This document shows positions 24,453-36,705 of a DNA stretch of 64,000 nucleotides, piece by piece; position 1 is the stretch's first letter, and every line of letters starts with the position of its first letter. The notes under the pieces are model-generated. The model searched no databases. It was not told where the DNA came from and was given only the letters and a program-made list of their open reading frames with translations. The DNA is taken from assembly GCA_029207755.1 (NCBI GenBank), contig JARCOQ010000011.1:22657212-22721211 (forward strand), read 5' to 3'. The stretch comes from Chamaea fasciata (lineage: Eukaryota > Chordata > Aves > Passeriformes > Sylviidae). The position numbers and the translations under genes are program-made.

Positions 24453-25146
24453 TAAAAAAAAAAAAAATTAAAAAAAAAATCTAAGGACCATTGGCAATTT
24501 CCATTTCTTTACCTTTTCTCCCTTATTTTTTTTTTGGCAGCTCGGTTGCAGAAGGGTGATACTCTGACATTCTGCAAAGGACAGCAATTGAATTTTTTGC
24601 TGCTTCCAAATTGATTTGGGTTTCAAACATGACTCAACAGACATACAAATCTTACTTAAACTTGTCAGTTCCAGAATAAAATGTATCCGTTGATACGGAG
24701 TGACATTTTTAACTGAGATGTTTGATTTGCAAAAATGTTCTCGGTTCCAGCTTTTCTTCCCTCATGAACTGTAAAAGGAGTCGTTTTTGACATGTCCTTC
24801 CATATCTGAGTGGCCAACGATTGCCTTGATTGCTTTACCAGAGCAATAGCTGGCATAATTAAATAATGAGGCTTTAAATGTTTATATTTTGTAAATGCAA
24901 GGACAAGGCTTTAATTATTAAATTCAAATCAATAAAGCAGAGCGTCTGCATTACGAAATTCTGAAGAATGACAGTGCTCCTGGAATGAGACTGGACTTGA
25001 TCAAAACACAAAACTGAAGAGAAATTGTAAAAAATTTTATAAAAACCATGTAGACCAAGAGCTGATTGCTCTTGAACCAGTGCAAGGCAAACAGGCTTAT
25101 CCCAAAATCTGTTCAGTCTTCCAAATCCGTTCTGTTCACTGCCTCA
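24453..25146. other. unique sequence with A-rich start
   Basis: Begins with an A13-TT-A9 tract just left of the CR1 truncation point (about 24454-24480). The rest is unique. The AT-rich part 24860-24960 has several ATTA cores but no recognised gene. Confidence 0.5.
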
Positions 25147-25325
25147 GAATCCTGGAGTGGTTTGAGTTGGAAGGGAATATTAAAGCCCATCCCATTCCAC
25201 TCCCTCCATGGGCAGGGACACCTTCCACTACCCCAGGTTGTTCCAAGCCCTGTCCAACCTGGCCTTGAATATTTCCAGGATTGGGGCATCCCTGCCCTTT
25301 CTGAGCAAACCACTCCACCTTTTTC
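25147..25325 (-). mobile_element. CR1 LINE 3' fragment
   Basis: Reverse-complement CR1 from 'tcctggagtggtttgagttg' through 'ccctccatgggcagggacacc', 'ctgtccaacctggccttg' and 'atatttccaggattggggc' to 'ctttctgagcaaaccactcc'. It stops before the 'cccatctaaccct' block found in longer copies. Confidence 0.9.
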
Positions 25326-26987
25326 CCCACCTTCAAGGCCTTGGTTTTTATTTTATCCAAGGTCAAGGCCATGGAGTCACCACTGGGTGCTTTTTGTGAT
25401 GGCTTTCTGGTCTGCACTGAGTTTATAAATTTTAATTAGTGAAGTTAAGAACAGTTGCAGCAGCACAGATCCATAACCCTGCTGAGGCTGATCAATGTCT
25501 GGGGGTGATGGAAGGGGTGGGTTCAGTCCCCCACCAGCTTGGGGAAAACAAAATGTAAATCCATACGTCAGCACCGAGAATCTTGAGGAGAACTTGGTGT
25601 TATTAATGTCTAAAATGCCCCAAACGATGTGAATGAGCAGCAATGACCTGGTTCTAGGAAAAAAAAAAAAACCAAAATAACTCCACAGAAAAACCTACTC
25701 GAGCTGTTTTAATTGATTGTTCAGTCACCTGCAAATGATGCCCCTGGCTATGAAATGCAAATTGGCCTCAAAATATTCTTGTTCCTGTGAGGAGAATGAG
25801 GTCTGTTGTACTTGGAATCTCAATAAGCTTGGCTTGAGGAGCCTCTCCTCTGCACAGAGTTGTTTTTACAGTTTGAATATAGAGATTATAGTATAAATTA
25901 TATATTTTTAATTTGGGTGTATCATCCCCTTGGTGTCCATGGCAGGAAAGCTGTGAAACCAGAGACAGGACTCTGCCACCATCTATTTTCCAGATTGTCC
26001 TCTCAACTCCTGGGATATTTGCTGCATGCCTGAGCTTTTGGCGTATTTTCTCCAACCATATCTTATCTAAATGACAATGCTTTTCTTTCCTCCTTTGAGA
26101 GACAATCTGATATTATAACCTAATTTCACAATCTAATATCTCACTGTCAAGGAGATACTTCCCTTTAAGCTGTGCTCCCTTATGTTACCCTACATCATTT
26201 TTCCCTGCTTCAGCTCATTCATCAAACATTTATATGCAGTTTATGCACCTATTTACTCATTACTTAAGCCAAATTTTACACCCTTAACTCATCCTTCAGT
26301 CTTCAAGTGTTTACCCTAAAGGCTTTTTTTTTGCAGCTCAGAATGGGATTTGATTGCTAGTGAAGAAGAGAGATTAATTTTTTCCGATTTATGTCACCGT
26401 AACTATATTAGAACATTACCTGTCTTATTTATCCAGTGTCAGTGCATGAAGAATTACGGGAAAAAAAAGTACAGAAATTGGTCTGTTGGGCTTGTGTTGC
26501 ACTTTGGGTGGAAGTTGGTAATCTGAAGTGGCATCCAGCTGAGAAACAGCAAAGAGCAGTGGGCCAGAATTGCTGTGCCTTGGCAAAATCCTATTTTCTT
26601 CTTTGTAATCTTCTCATTGGAGAGCCTGTGGGGGAATAATTTTGGGGCAGACCCCAAAGAGTTCATAAAGGTGGATTTCTGAGTACAGGTGTGTGTGGAC
26701 ACGTGATTGGTAAAGAGAATTGGTGCTGCTTTGAGAGAATGAGTCAAGGCCAACCCGAAAATAACAATGATCAGTGTTTTTCACATCTTTGAAGTAACAT
26801 TTCTGCGTTCCTTTTTGCTTCACTTGGGGAAACAGAGCAGTTCTGCATTTTGTTACTTTAGAGCTCCTCAAAGGGCTCTGCTGGTGTGAATTCTCTGCTC
26901 TGGTTCTGTGCTGCTGCCCTATCCCAGCCCTATTAGAGGAAATCTTTGTTATTGACCCCAGCAGCGTGTGAGCTGCCACGGGGCCAC

Positions 26988-27051
26988 GCTGAACAACCCA
27001 ATTTATTGATATTATTCATGCTGAGCAGCCCGATTTATTGATATTATTCGT
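26988..27051 (+). repeat. 32-bp tandem duplication
   Basis: Two 32-bp units, GCTGAACAACCCAATTTATT-headed and GCTGAGCAGCCCGATTTATT-headed, each ending TGATATTATTCRT. Four differences between copies. Confidence 0.9.
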
Positions 27052-27701
27052 GCTCTTGAACGAGGGGGACTCCTGGGCAGCTGCCTGCTGAAGGAGGTGT
27101 GTCCAACCCTCAGGTCTGGTGCTCTGGGGTGTGCTCAGGGAAGGGAAATTGTGATTTCTTTGGAACCCTGCAAATCTTTATTCCTGCCTGGGAACAAGTG
27201 TTTGAGGCGAGTGGTGTGTGGGCCATCTGCCAGCGTTGGATGTGTTGCTGAAACCCCAGCCTGAGGCTCTGGGGATGACGGGAGGGAGCTTCTGTCAGTT
27301 CTCTCTGGTTTTAAATCATCTTTTTTTTCAGGCATAAGGCAGTTTTTTTAATATTTCTCCAAGAATATCTGGTAGAAAGAGCTGGAAATTGCATGATGGG
27401 GCCATGTAACACCATAATTTTTCAGGCAAAGGGAGATGCTTTCTCCTACAGGTGTTGTCCCTTTGCTGAGTTTTCCTTCCCACGTGTGTTATTCCACATT
27501 TTTTACCTCTGCCAGAATCCAGCAGCTCCCAGAGCCTTTCCCAGCCTGTTGGCGCCTCTCAAATTCTGCAGCAGTCCCAGACTTTTGGGTTTGTCACCAT
27601 CCTCAAACCCACCTCACACCCCCCAAGCAAAGGCACTGCCCTTCTCCTCACACATAATTTCCTTCCATGAAAGACTGAGGGAACAAATGGCTGGAATTCA
27701 C

Positions 27702-27786
27702 CAAAAAAAAAAAAAAAAAAAATCAATTTTCAATGATTAAAATAGTAAAATAAATTTTCAATTGAGAGTAAAATCAATTTTCAATG
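27702..27786 (+). repeat. poly(A) run followed by short AATCAATTTTCAATG-type repeats
   Basis: About 20 A, then three related units built on ATCAATTTTCAATG / AAATTTTCAATTG, spaced roughly 30 bp apart. Probably slippage products next to the homopolymer. Confidence 0.7.
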
Positions 27787-29165
27787 GCTGCTCTCGTTAG
27801 AACTCTACAACTCTGGCGAGGTGTTTATATATATATTTATTTATCCCTCTTCATTCCTCCTTGCAGTTGCTGCATGTTCTCGTTGCTTCAGTGGTTTTTC
27901 CTGGCTGGCTCTGCCTGGGTTCAGTTTTGTGTTGCACTTGTTCCCTGTGGTTTAGGGTTTTTTTTTTCTTCTCTTGTCTGTGCAGTTCCTCGTGCTGTAA
28001 AAAGCATCACCTGCTGCTCTGTGCTCACTCACCCGGCCTGAACAGGGAGAAATAAGGTTAAAAAAAAAGGGAAAGGTTGTAAAACTTCACAGGTGTGGTA
28101 CTAAAACATCACCCCTGACAGCTGGATTTCAAATCTGGACAGTGCTGTGATTTATTTACTTATTTATGTGTTGATTTTCAAACCAGAGACTGCCCTGCCA
28201 AGCTCCCAGCTGACTAAAACTGTGACTTTCCCTTCCCAAAACCAGTAAATAAAAAGGAGAACGTGGTCTCAGCACTGTCAGTCTTGTCTCATATAAAATT
28301 TAACGCCATATTTAAAGAAAAAAAAAAAACCAAGAGGGATGCAGGCCTTTGTGTTAAAAAATGGTGAGTTTAATTTCATGTCTTTGTTTTCCCCTACAGA
28401 AAAACCCACAAAGAACATTGTGGGGTTGAACATGAGAACATTCTTCAGGGATGGACAAGTAGATGTCAGATGAATTTATTCCCTCATTTTATTTATTTAG
28501 AAGAGGATGAATTAAACCCACCACAGAACTTTGGCTATAAACGTTTTCCTGGCATGTCTTTAGGAAAAAGAAAAGCATTTAAAAAGTGAGAACAAATTAT
28601 AGCTATAGTTTAGATTTCCTGTCTTTTAGAGGAGACTATAAACCATAAATAGATACATTTAAACAATTTCTAAGGTAATCACAGTAAAACTTCAAAGGTT
28701 CAGAAATAACTGAGCTACTTTTACATATTTGCACTTTTAGTTTTTCATTTGTTTGAGTTAAAATAGTCTTAAAGTTGTTCCTTTAGTGCAAAGCTTTTTA
28801 TATATCTTTAGGTAAGATCTTTATCTTCTCAATTTGGAGGTTTTGATCCCTTGTAAAACACTGGCTATAAATGAGAAAATATGGTCCTTTCAGTGCTGAC
28901 CTGGGAAGGGAACTTTAAAATGCTCTGTTAAACTTCTGAGCCTGAAATTTCTGAAAAGAAAGATAAATAAGAGAGCTGGGGAGCGCAAATAAAAGAGTGA
29001 GAGGTTTATGCTGCTGGCTGCCAGGAATGCTGAATGCATCCAGGTTGGAGGGAAGGAACAGCAATAAAACACCAGGCTGCAAATCCCTGCGGGGATTTCA
29101 TGGGAAGTGAAGGGACTAATTGTTCTTGTCAGGCTTCAAATGTAAATGGAGGTGTTGTGGGGATG

Positions 29166-29452
29166 AATCCCAGAATCCCAGACTGGTTTGGGTTGGGAAG
29201 GATGTTAAAGATCACCCAGTGCCACCCCAGCCATGGCAGGGACACCTTCCACTGTCCCAGGCTGCTCCGAGCCCCAATGTCCAACCTGGCCTTGGACACT
29301 GCCAGGGGTCCAGGGGCAGTCACAGATCCTCTGGGAATTCTGTTCCAGGGCCTCATCACCTCCCAAGGTGATGACAATTCCCTGCCAAAATCCCATCCAG
29401 CCCTGCCCTCTGGCAATGGGAAGCCATTCCCCATGTCCTGTGTCACTCCATG
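29166..29452 (-). mobile_element. CR1 LINE 3' fragment, well preserved
   Basis: Reverse-complement CR1 starting with two octamer units (CCCAGAAT, CCCAGACT) and 'ggtttgggttgggaagg'. All landmarks follow in order: 'ccatggcagggacacc', 'cccaggctgctccgagcc', 'ccaacctggccttggacac', 'tctgggaattctgttccagg', 'cccatccagccctgccctc'. On the minus strand the frame 29129-29446 preserves the ORF2 C-terminal pattern (WNRIPRGSVTAPGPLAVSKARLD). It is one of the younger copies. Confidence 0.95.
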
Positions 29453-29652
29453 AACAATAAAACTTCACCAAAAAATCAATTCACCATTGGAATCGCTCTC
29501 CAGCAGAACTGGGATATATCCTGGGGAACCTTCCACAGATCATGTGACAACAGAAAATGAGAGACCTTGAAGCTTCCTTTTCTAGCACTGTATCTTCAGC
29601 TGTGCAAGTTTTGGTGCATAGGGATGTTATTGGTGAATTCATTTTTTTGGCG

Positions 29653-29842
29653 GTGTTTTATTGCTCATGGACAAGTGGGAATGGCTTCCCACTGCCACAG
29701 GGCAGGGATGGGTGGGATATTAGGAAGGAATTGTTGGAATTTAGGCAGGGATGGACGGGCTATTAGGAAGGAATTGTTGGAAGAATTGGCACTGGATGAT
29801 CCTTCGTGTCCCTTCCAACCCAAGCCATTCCATGATTTTTAG
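29653..29842 (+). mobile_element. CR1 LINE 3' fragment with internal deletion and duplication
   Basis: Plus-strand CR1 beginning near 'gctcatggacaagtgggaatgg' and ending 'tcccttccaacccaagccattccatg'. The middle ORF2 block is missing. In its place 'ggaaggaattgttggaa' occurs twice (about 29722 and 29767) around a repeated 'gcagggatgg'. It lies 200 bp from the oppositely oriented CR1 at 29166. Confidence 0.88.
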
Positions 29843-32096
29843 CTGCCCACTTTCAGTAATAAGATTAGGTCACATTTCAGGGTATGGAAATTATTTTTTT
29901 AGAAGCAGCGGTTGCAAAAATTAAAATGTTTCGGTTTTGTGCCTTTAAATGAATTTTTAATATTCCATTTCTTTAATTAAGAAGGGCAGAAGAATAGGAA
30001 TTCTTCAGGGGAAAGCAAGAAGGTATGGTTTGATATTTTAAATGTCCTCAGAAATTTAGCAAGCTTAATAAAGCAATAAAGCAGAAAATATATTCCCTCT
30101 GTTCCCATTTATTTTCTTTATCTTCCACAATCTTGGGACCCTCCAAAGTTTCCAGGGAAGGCGTAGGAACAGTGACTAAACTTTTCCTGGTTACCTCCAG
30201 TGCCTCAGCAGTGATCCATGGCCCTGGGGATCTGTAAATCATGGATTGGCAGCAATAAAAGCTGCAGGATAACTCACTTAAAAGTTACTTTGTGGAAATG
30301 ATGATTGCTGAGTCTTGCAGCAAAATGCACATGAATTGTCTCTTGACTTGGATTGAGTCAATTAAGGCGACTTAATTAGTGCAGTTAGTAATCATCTGCT
30401 AAAATTACAGGCGTTCTTTTGTGCCCGGGTTTGTCTGTTTTAATAACATTTTGAAACCATTTTAAAAAATGACCCTGTGCAGATGAATTTGCTTAAGCAT
30501 TTTCTTTAAATTGCTAAAGGAGAATTTAAAAAATATTTTAATATCTTAGACTTCTTACGGCAATATAATTCCTACTTTTCGACACTTTTGTGCTTCCTGC
30601 TTTGATTCCTTGTTACCCCTCATGGTTAAATCTCCTAAACTCTGAGACGTGCATCCATTTTCCTTGGCTTTTTTTGTTTGTTTGCTTTCCCAATTAATTT
30701 ATTAATCATGAAAGGCCATCAACTTTCCTCACGGGAAATGTCATTTAATGCAGCAGACCGAACTCTTAGATTGCACTTTGCTTTTGAAATAATCTGTTCC
30801 CTCTTGGAAGGAGTTACAAGGAAAACTGAAAGACCCAAATGAAGGATAAATCTTGGGGGGAAAAGGCAGTGGAAGAAGCAGAGCCTGTAAATTCTCTCTG
30901 AAAGAGCCATGCCAAAGGGACGACAGGCTCAAGGCGGCCTGGGAAATCGAATCATTAGAGGAAATGCAATCCTCTAACAAAACTTTGGGATGTTGATCCC
31001 TCCCAAGTTCTGCAAACATCACAAAAGGTTTCCTCACTTAGCAGGGATTCTGTCCTCGTGTCCAATCTGAATGTTTCATTCCAATGTGGCACCTGGAACG
31101 TCCCCAGGTGGGCAATTTTTCCCTGCTCAGGAGCTGATTCCCCGTAGCCCTGGTTTTGTGGCTAAAATGTTTTGGTTTTCTGAAATTCTTTTCCCAGGGA
31201 ATTTTCTGTGAACAAGAGAAGTGTTTTTGTAGTTGTCACTTTGTTATTCACTCCTTTTCCTAGGAGGGACTTCTTCTTGATGTCCCTCTGGTCTGACCAA
31301 CGTGATTGAAGAAGTTTGCCTTTGTTTCACCAATCAAATTGGTCTGTGTAAAATAGTGTAAAAGGGAGACACATCCCAAAAATAAAGGAGTCATTTTTAG
31401 CCTTCTGAATCTCAGGGTCCGTGTTGTTGGGGTGTAAAACAGCATCACTTCCCCAGCACACAGAGCTCTGGGATGGATGTGGCTTGTGTTTAGCTCTGGA
31501 CTTGGTTCTGCCATGACAAATCCTCGTGTTTAGCACTGGAGTTGGTTCTGCTATGACAAATCCCTCTCATTTTGACTTGCTGGTATTTGTTGTGCAAGTG
31601 GCAATCCAAAATATTGCCGGAATTATTTTCAAGCCGAGCGTTTGTCTTGACGGTATTGAAAAAAAAAAAAACAACCAAACCACAAAAACAAAAAAACAGG
31701 GGAAAAGCAGAGATATTATCCTGTGACAATACATCCTTTTATACCTGAGAGGCATCGATTCACAGCAGAGCCATTTGCAGCTCTTCAAACGCCTCAAGAA
31801 TTGTTTACAAGAACAGGAAACCGCTGCCAGGCCGCTCTGTGAAATCCTGAGGACTTTTTTTTTTTTTTTCCCCTATAAAAATCATTCCATATTCAGGATG
31901 GGGTAGGTGGAAGGTGGCTTTGAACAATCTCTGTGCTCCTGCTTTGCAGGTCCTGTCAATAAAACCAGACCAGATTTATGGACTGACTGCACAGCCTGGG
32001 AAAGGACTGGAATGATCAGCAGGGAGTGAGATCACCAGAAACGAGCCCAGGAACATCCAGTGCTCACAGGAGGCAACACAGGAGGTGCTCCAAAGG
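29843..32096. other. unique non-coding sequence
   Basis: No gene recognised. The part 30330-30420 has clustered TTAATTA-type cores. Contains the 40-bp duplication at 31486, an A-rich tract at 31651-31700 and a T17-type run at 31854-31870. Confidence 0.5.
31486..31565 (+). repeat. 40-bp tandem duplication
   Basis: Two 40-bp units beginning GTGTTTAGC and ending GACAAATCC, differing at a handful of positions. Confidence 0.9.
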
Positions 32097-32097
32097 G

Positions 32098-32375
32098 TGA
32101 CTGGACAAGGGGGAATGGCCTTAAGATGTAGGAGGGGAGGTTTAGATGGGATATTGGGAAGGAATTCCTCCCTGTGAGGGTGGGGAGGGGTTGGGATGGG
32201 ATTATCAGAGAAGCTGTGGTTGTCCCTGGATCCCCGGAAGTGCCCAAGGCCAGGCTGGATGAGGCTTGGAGCAGCCTGGGATGGTGGGAATTGTCCCTGT
32301 CCATGACAGAAGGTGGAATTGGATGATTCTAAAGTCTCTTCTAGCCCAAACCTTCTGTGATTTTGTGATTCTCTG
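32098..32375 (+). mobile_element. CR1 LINE 3' fragment, well preserved
   Basis: Plus-strand CR1 from 'actggacaagggggaatggcc' through 'gggatattgggaaggaattcc', 'cagagaagctgtggttgtcc', 'gcccaaggccaggctggatg' and 'gtctcttctagcccaaacc', ending with three degenerate octamers (TTCTGTG ATTTTGTG ATTCTCTG). It faces the minus-strand copy at 33.5 kb. Confidence 0.95.
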
Positions 32376-33522
32376 TCCTCCAGGGAGGAGTTTTTGTTCC
32401 AGGAGCTCCTGTCACATTTGATGTCAATTTGTTCGAAACTGAGACCCTTAAATCTTGCACTGGGTGTGGAATTGTCTTCAGCTGGGGAGATTCTCCTCTC
32501 AGCAGGGCAGGTGGATCCAGAGGAGCCAGGCTGAAGTCAGTAACATATTTGAGATTTATTTGGTTTTCAAATCCTACCTCTGAATTTAAATTCATATTCA
32601 TTACATAAACACATCCCAAACAAAATACGGTTCAAATTAATCCATTTCCTCTCTAAATCTATATTTTTTGGTGGTTTTTCTCAGTTTTAAATAATATAGA
32701 ACCATACAGAACGTGCCCCTTATGTTTCACTGGCTTTATCCATGCACGTGCATGGCCTTGACCTTGGAGAAAATGCCAGTAAATGTTTAATAAATCCACA
32801 GGCCAGCCCGAACTGTAAGAATTGTTCCAACACACGGATCAATAGCGCATGTTGGAACGCTGATATTAAATAGAGAGCTGCCTCAGTAATGAAAAAAACA
32901 CATCAACTTTCTATGAAAAGCTGTTTTTTAGAGGCAAAGTGAGCCATAGATCAAGCTTTGACAAATTCTGCTGCTGTTGAATAGATTAATTTCTTGCTAT
33001 CAGCCCCTGTTCCACCTGTAAGAGAGAAAAGAAAGGAATTTGTGCTAGTGAGACAAAGAGATTTAAAAGGAGGTGAAGGAAGGCACAGCTCCAAACAGCA
33101 ATGTTTTGATTCACAAGTTTAAGCATTGGTGCATCATAAATTGTAAAATGTGTTTATTTCGACTCAGTGATAATTCCTCTTTTAGGAGAAAAAGGCTTTC
33201 TTTTATATTGCTGACTAGCTGTAGGGGAAAAAAAAATCAAATCCTGCTGTCTTTTTGCAGACAAAATTCCATTAATTTGCAATTCTGTGAAATTTCATTT
33301 CTTCGCAGAAAGAAAATAAATGGTGAAATGTTAAAATTTGAAACTTCAGTGCCTCTCCTGCTGCTTTGTCCCAACAGCACAGGGTTGTGGAACCTTCAGC
33401 TGGCACATGGATATTCCAGGTTTTGGAGGGGAAAACGGGACGTGAGTAATTCTGACAGAACCCAGAGGGATCCACAAGCCCTGGAGTGGGACTGAAACTG
33501 CAAAGTTCCTCTTTTCCTTCAT
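32376..33522. other. unique non-coding sequence
   Basis: No gene recognised. A 16-bp perfect palindrome CCATGCACGTGCATGG at 32740-32755 contains a CACGTG E-box; about one such palindrome is expected by chance in a window this size. Confidence 0.5.
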
Positions 33523-34040
33523 AGAGTCCCAGAGTGGGTTGGGGTGGAAGGGATCTTAAAGTTCATCTCATTCCACCCCTGCCATGGGCAGGGACACCTT
33601 CCACTGTCCCAGGCTGCTCCAAGCCCCAATGTCCAGCCTGGCCTTGGACACTTCCATGGTTCCAGGGGCAGCCACAGCTTCTCTGGGCACCCTGTGCCAG
33701 GGGCTGCCCACCCTCACAGGGAGGAATTCCTTCCGAATATCCCATCTAACCCTTCTCTGTGTCAGTGGGAAGCCATTCCCTGTGTCCTGTCCCTCCATCC
33801 CTTCTTCAAAGTTTCTCTCCATCTTTCCTGCAGCTCCTCCAGGCCACCATGAGGTCACCCCAAATCTTCTCCTGTCCAGGTGAACAATCCCAGCTCTTCC
33901 AGCCTTTCCTCCCAGCAGAGCTGCTCCATCCCTGGGATCATCCTGGTGCCTCCTCTGGGCTTTCTCCAGCAGCTCCAGGTCCTCCCTGTGCTGGACCTCT
34001 GAGCCTGGAGGCAGCTCCGCACATGGGGGAGGGCGGTCTC
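33523..34040 (-). mobile_element. CR1 LINE 3' fragment, longest copy in the window
   Basis: About 520 bp of reverse-complement CR1. From the left: octamer end (CATAGAGT CCCAGAGT), 3' UTR, then ORF2 C-terminus. The minus frame 33568-33858 keeps the recognisable order 'GNGFPLTQ...VRWDIRKEF...WHRVPREAV...ARLD'. Further right come 'ctcctccaggccaccatgagg', 'cagctcttccagcctttc' and 'cagcagctccaggtcctcc', which correspond to more N-terminal parts of the ORF2 tail. It is truncated far short of the reverse transcriptase core, so it is not functional. Confidence 0.95.
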
Positions 34041-36555
34041 AAAAATCAATTATCAAATTTTATCAATGATCAGAAGCATTTTGAAGTCTGCTTGTCCTGG
34101 GTGGTGCCTTCCTGCCCACCTGGCAAAATAAAAAAGAATCGAGTTTGAGATGTAACCCCATAAAATGCTGTGTGCTCCCAGTCCTGCTGAAAATGATGTC
34201 ACACCACAGGACAACACGTTCCAGATAAAACCTGGTATTAAATTATTCATCCCCTCCAGCATGAGCCCATTGTCAGTGACCTCAGAGGGGCTTTGGCTGC
34301 TCTTTTGTGCTGCCTCCCTGCTCTGTCACCGTGACACCTCCCAAGTGTCCCCGGCAAGTAGGGCAGCACCAAATGTTCTCTGTGAGGCAGTTTTCACTCT
34401 ACAGGTGAAATAATCAGCATTTTTCCAGTAGTTTCCTGATGTGTCTGCCTCCACAGCGAGATCAGTTAAAATTCCTCCTATCCCGCTGTCCATCAGCTGT
34501 GGAAAATGGAATTATCTTTCTGCTTCTCTTTGGAAAATTTGGCCATCAGTCAAGTGGTGTTTCCATAGCAAATCCGACCTCAGAAGTCCCCAAAGTGTAG
34601 CAGCTGAGCACATGTAGCCGAAATATCTCCCAAAATGTGAAAAATGATGGTAAGATTATGTCAACAAATCCAGGACAGAGGATAACTCTTCCTATAGAGT
34701 AACTGTGTTATATGAACAGCCATGAAAACCTTGGAAACACAAGATATTTGAAATCTCATTCGGTAGAGATGATTTGTGCTAAAGCAATTTCTCCCAAAGA
34801 AGTGTGGATCTAATTTGCCAACTGTGATTTGAAAGAAGAAACATATATATTGATTTTTTTTCTGTCTTTTTTTGGGGGGTTTTTTGGCCCTTGCAGGATG
34901 GATTTTACTCCAGAGAGGGGAAGGGCACAGAGAATAAAATTCTCAATCCTTCTCCCATCATTCATAGAAATTCGTAGAAATTCCCTGTAAGAAGAAATGT
35001 TCTATTCCACAGATGTGACATCCCCACACACCCCCAAGTGGTTTATTTTTAAGCCCTGTGAACTACCTTTTAATAAACACTAAATTAAAGAGGAATTTAG
35101 CAAATTTTGGAAAGGTGTCCTCAAAGCTGACTCCTCCCTTCAGGACTTTGAGGCTTTATTTGAATTAATAAAGGTATTAATTTACAACACAAGAAAATAT
35201 TTGACAAAAAAAGCTCCAAAACTTTGAATAATGCTTTTCCTTAATATCCTTTTCTTGATTTTCCAGCAGCTGGATATGGGAACACTTTTGGAGTGGTGAT
35301 TCCCAAATTTTGCTGCATGAAACCGTGAAAAATAAAAAGTCCAAGTGTTTCTCACAGGTTTTGTGATTCTCACTGGAGTCAAAAGAAGTCACAGAACTAA
35401 AAGTGAGTATTTTCCTTCATGGGACATGGGAATACAGTTTCTAAGCCAGAATTTTTCTGGAAAATGTTGTAGTCTGAAGTTGTTCAGAGCACAGTGATGC
35501 TGAGTTTTGTCCTTGTAATCTGTTTTATTAATGACTCAACTTTAGTGCTTCGTGAGCTTCCCGTCGTCACCGAATCCAAGGAAGAGATGGAAAAGCTGGA
35601 TAGGGATGAACAGGGAAGGATTCATGGAGCAGGAAGCCCATGGGAAATCTCTGGCTGTTTTATTCCAAGGGCTTAATGCTCCTTCTGTGCCCCCTCACAA
35701 AGGTGGTGTCCACCATTCTTGATATTTTCCTTGTAATTATATATTAATGAGATGTAATTAATATTTATTCCTGGTTTTGACTGTAAGTTATTGTTCTTTC
35801 TTCCCTTCCTTTTCTACTGTTCTCTGTGGAACTCAGTGCTAAAAGACCCTAAACATTTGCAGCTCTTCACAGAAAATTCTCTTTAAAGTTTGAGTACTCT
35901 TCCCCAGACCATGCCTGTTAATCCTGTGACAAAATCACTCCATTACTCTCCTTGGATGTTGAAGTTTAAGTTTAAAAACAGTGGTTCTGTTTGAAATCAG
36001 AGTCAAATATTTCTATTTTCAATCTAAATCAGAAAGTATTCTTCTGCTGTTCAAAGTCGAAATTAAAATCCTCTTCACGGTGTTTTGCAGATGTCACTGA
36101 GGGCAGAATCACTCCCTAAATTTGCTGTTGCAAACTCTCCACTTTCTCTGTTACAGGACAGATAAACACAGGCTGAGAGGCTGTTTCCCTGCTATTTTCT
36201 CATGGTATTTTCCCCCTCTGTTTGGATTCCATGATATGATATATGAAGTGAAATCAATAATTCTCACTTTTACGGTTAAGGGCAGAGCTGAATAAATAAT
36301 TCATGAGTCGTTGGATCAATGTGATTTCAGAGAACATCCACCAGCAGAGACCAGTTTTCTCAGATACCCCCATTCTTTGAAATTATCTGACAATTGTCTT
36401 GGGTAAATTTTTAAGTCCTTCTATTGACCAGAACTAATTTGAAATAAGCACTTGCAATTTGCGCTCTGCTACTTCTTTGTGACCTGCCAGCTCTGAGTCA
36501 CCTTGTGCTGCCTGATTGGATCAACAGCAAATCCTTGGTGAAAAAGCCTTAAAAA
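34041..36555. other. unique non-coding sequence
   Basis: No gene recognised. G6/T6 patch near 34868-34890. Frames are short. 35490-35680 and 36060-36320 are unremarkable unique DNA. Confidence 0.5.
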
Positions 36556-36705
36556 AATAGAATTCCAGACTGCTTTGGGTTGGAAGGGACCTGAAAACCC
36601 ATCCTGTTCCAGCCCTGCCAGGGGCAGGGACGCCTTCCATGGACCAGGTTGCTCCATCCTGGCCTCAGACACTTCCAGGGATGGGACAACCACAACCCTG
36701 ATCTG
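36556..36705 (-). mobile_element. CR1 LINE 3' fragment
   Basis: Reverse-complement CR1: 'gaattccagactgctttggg', 'ccctgccaggggcagggacg', 'ccatggaccaggttgctcc', 'cacttccagggatgggacaacc'. The minus frame retains VPSLEVSEAR, matching the ORF2 end A/VPSLEVFKAR of the family. Short copy. Confidence 0.9.

Larger units (their letters stand above)
25326..29165. other. unique non-coding sequence
   Basis: 3.8 kb with no gene recognised. Holds the 32-bp duplication at 26988 and the A-rich repeat at 27702. Homopolymers near 25658 and 28318. T9 tract at 27957. The AT-rich part 28560-28880 is unique and featureless to me. Confidence 0.5.

Noticed and set aside
29205..29471. Recurrent peptides such as GRDTFHCPRLLQ and GQWKVSLPMAG in many frames across the window
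   Set aside because: They are antisense or off-frame translations of the CR1 3' end and recur wherever a CR1 copy lies, so they are not a gene family.
32740..32755. 16-bp perfect palindrome with a CACGTG core
   Set aside because: About one 16-bp perfect palindrome is expected by chance in 64 kb.
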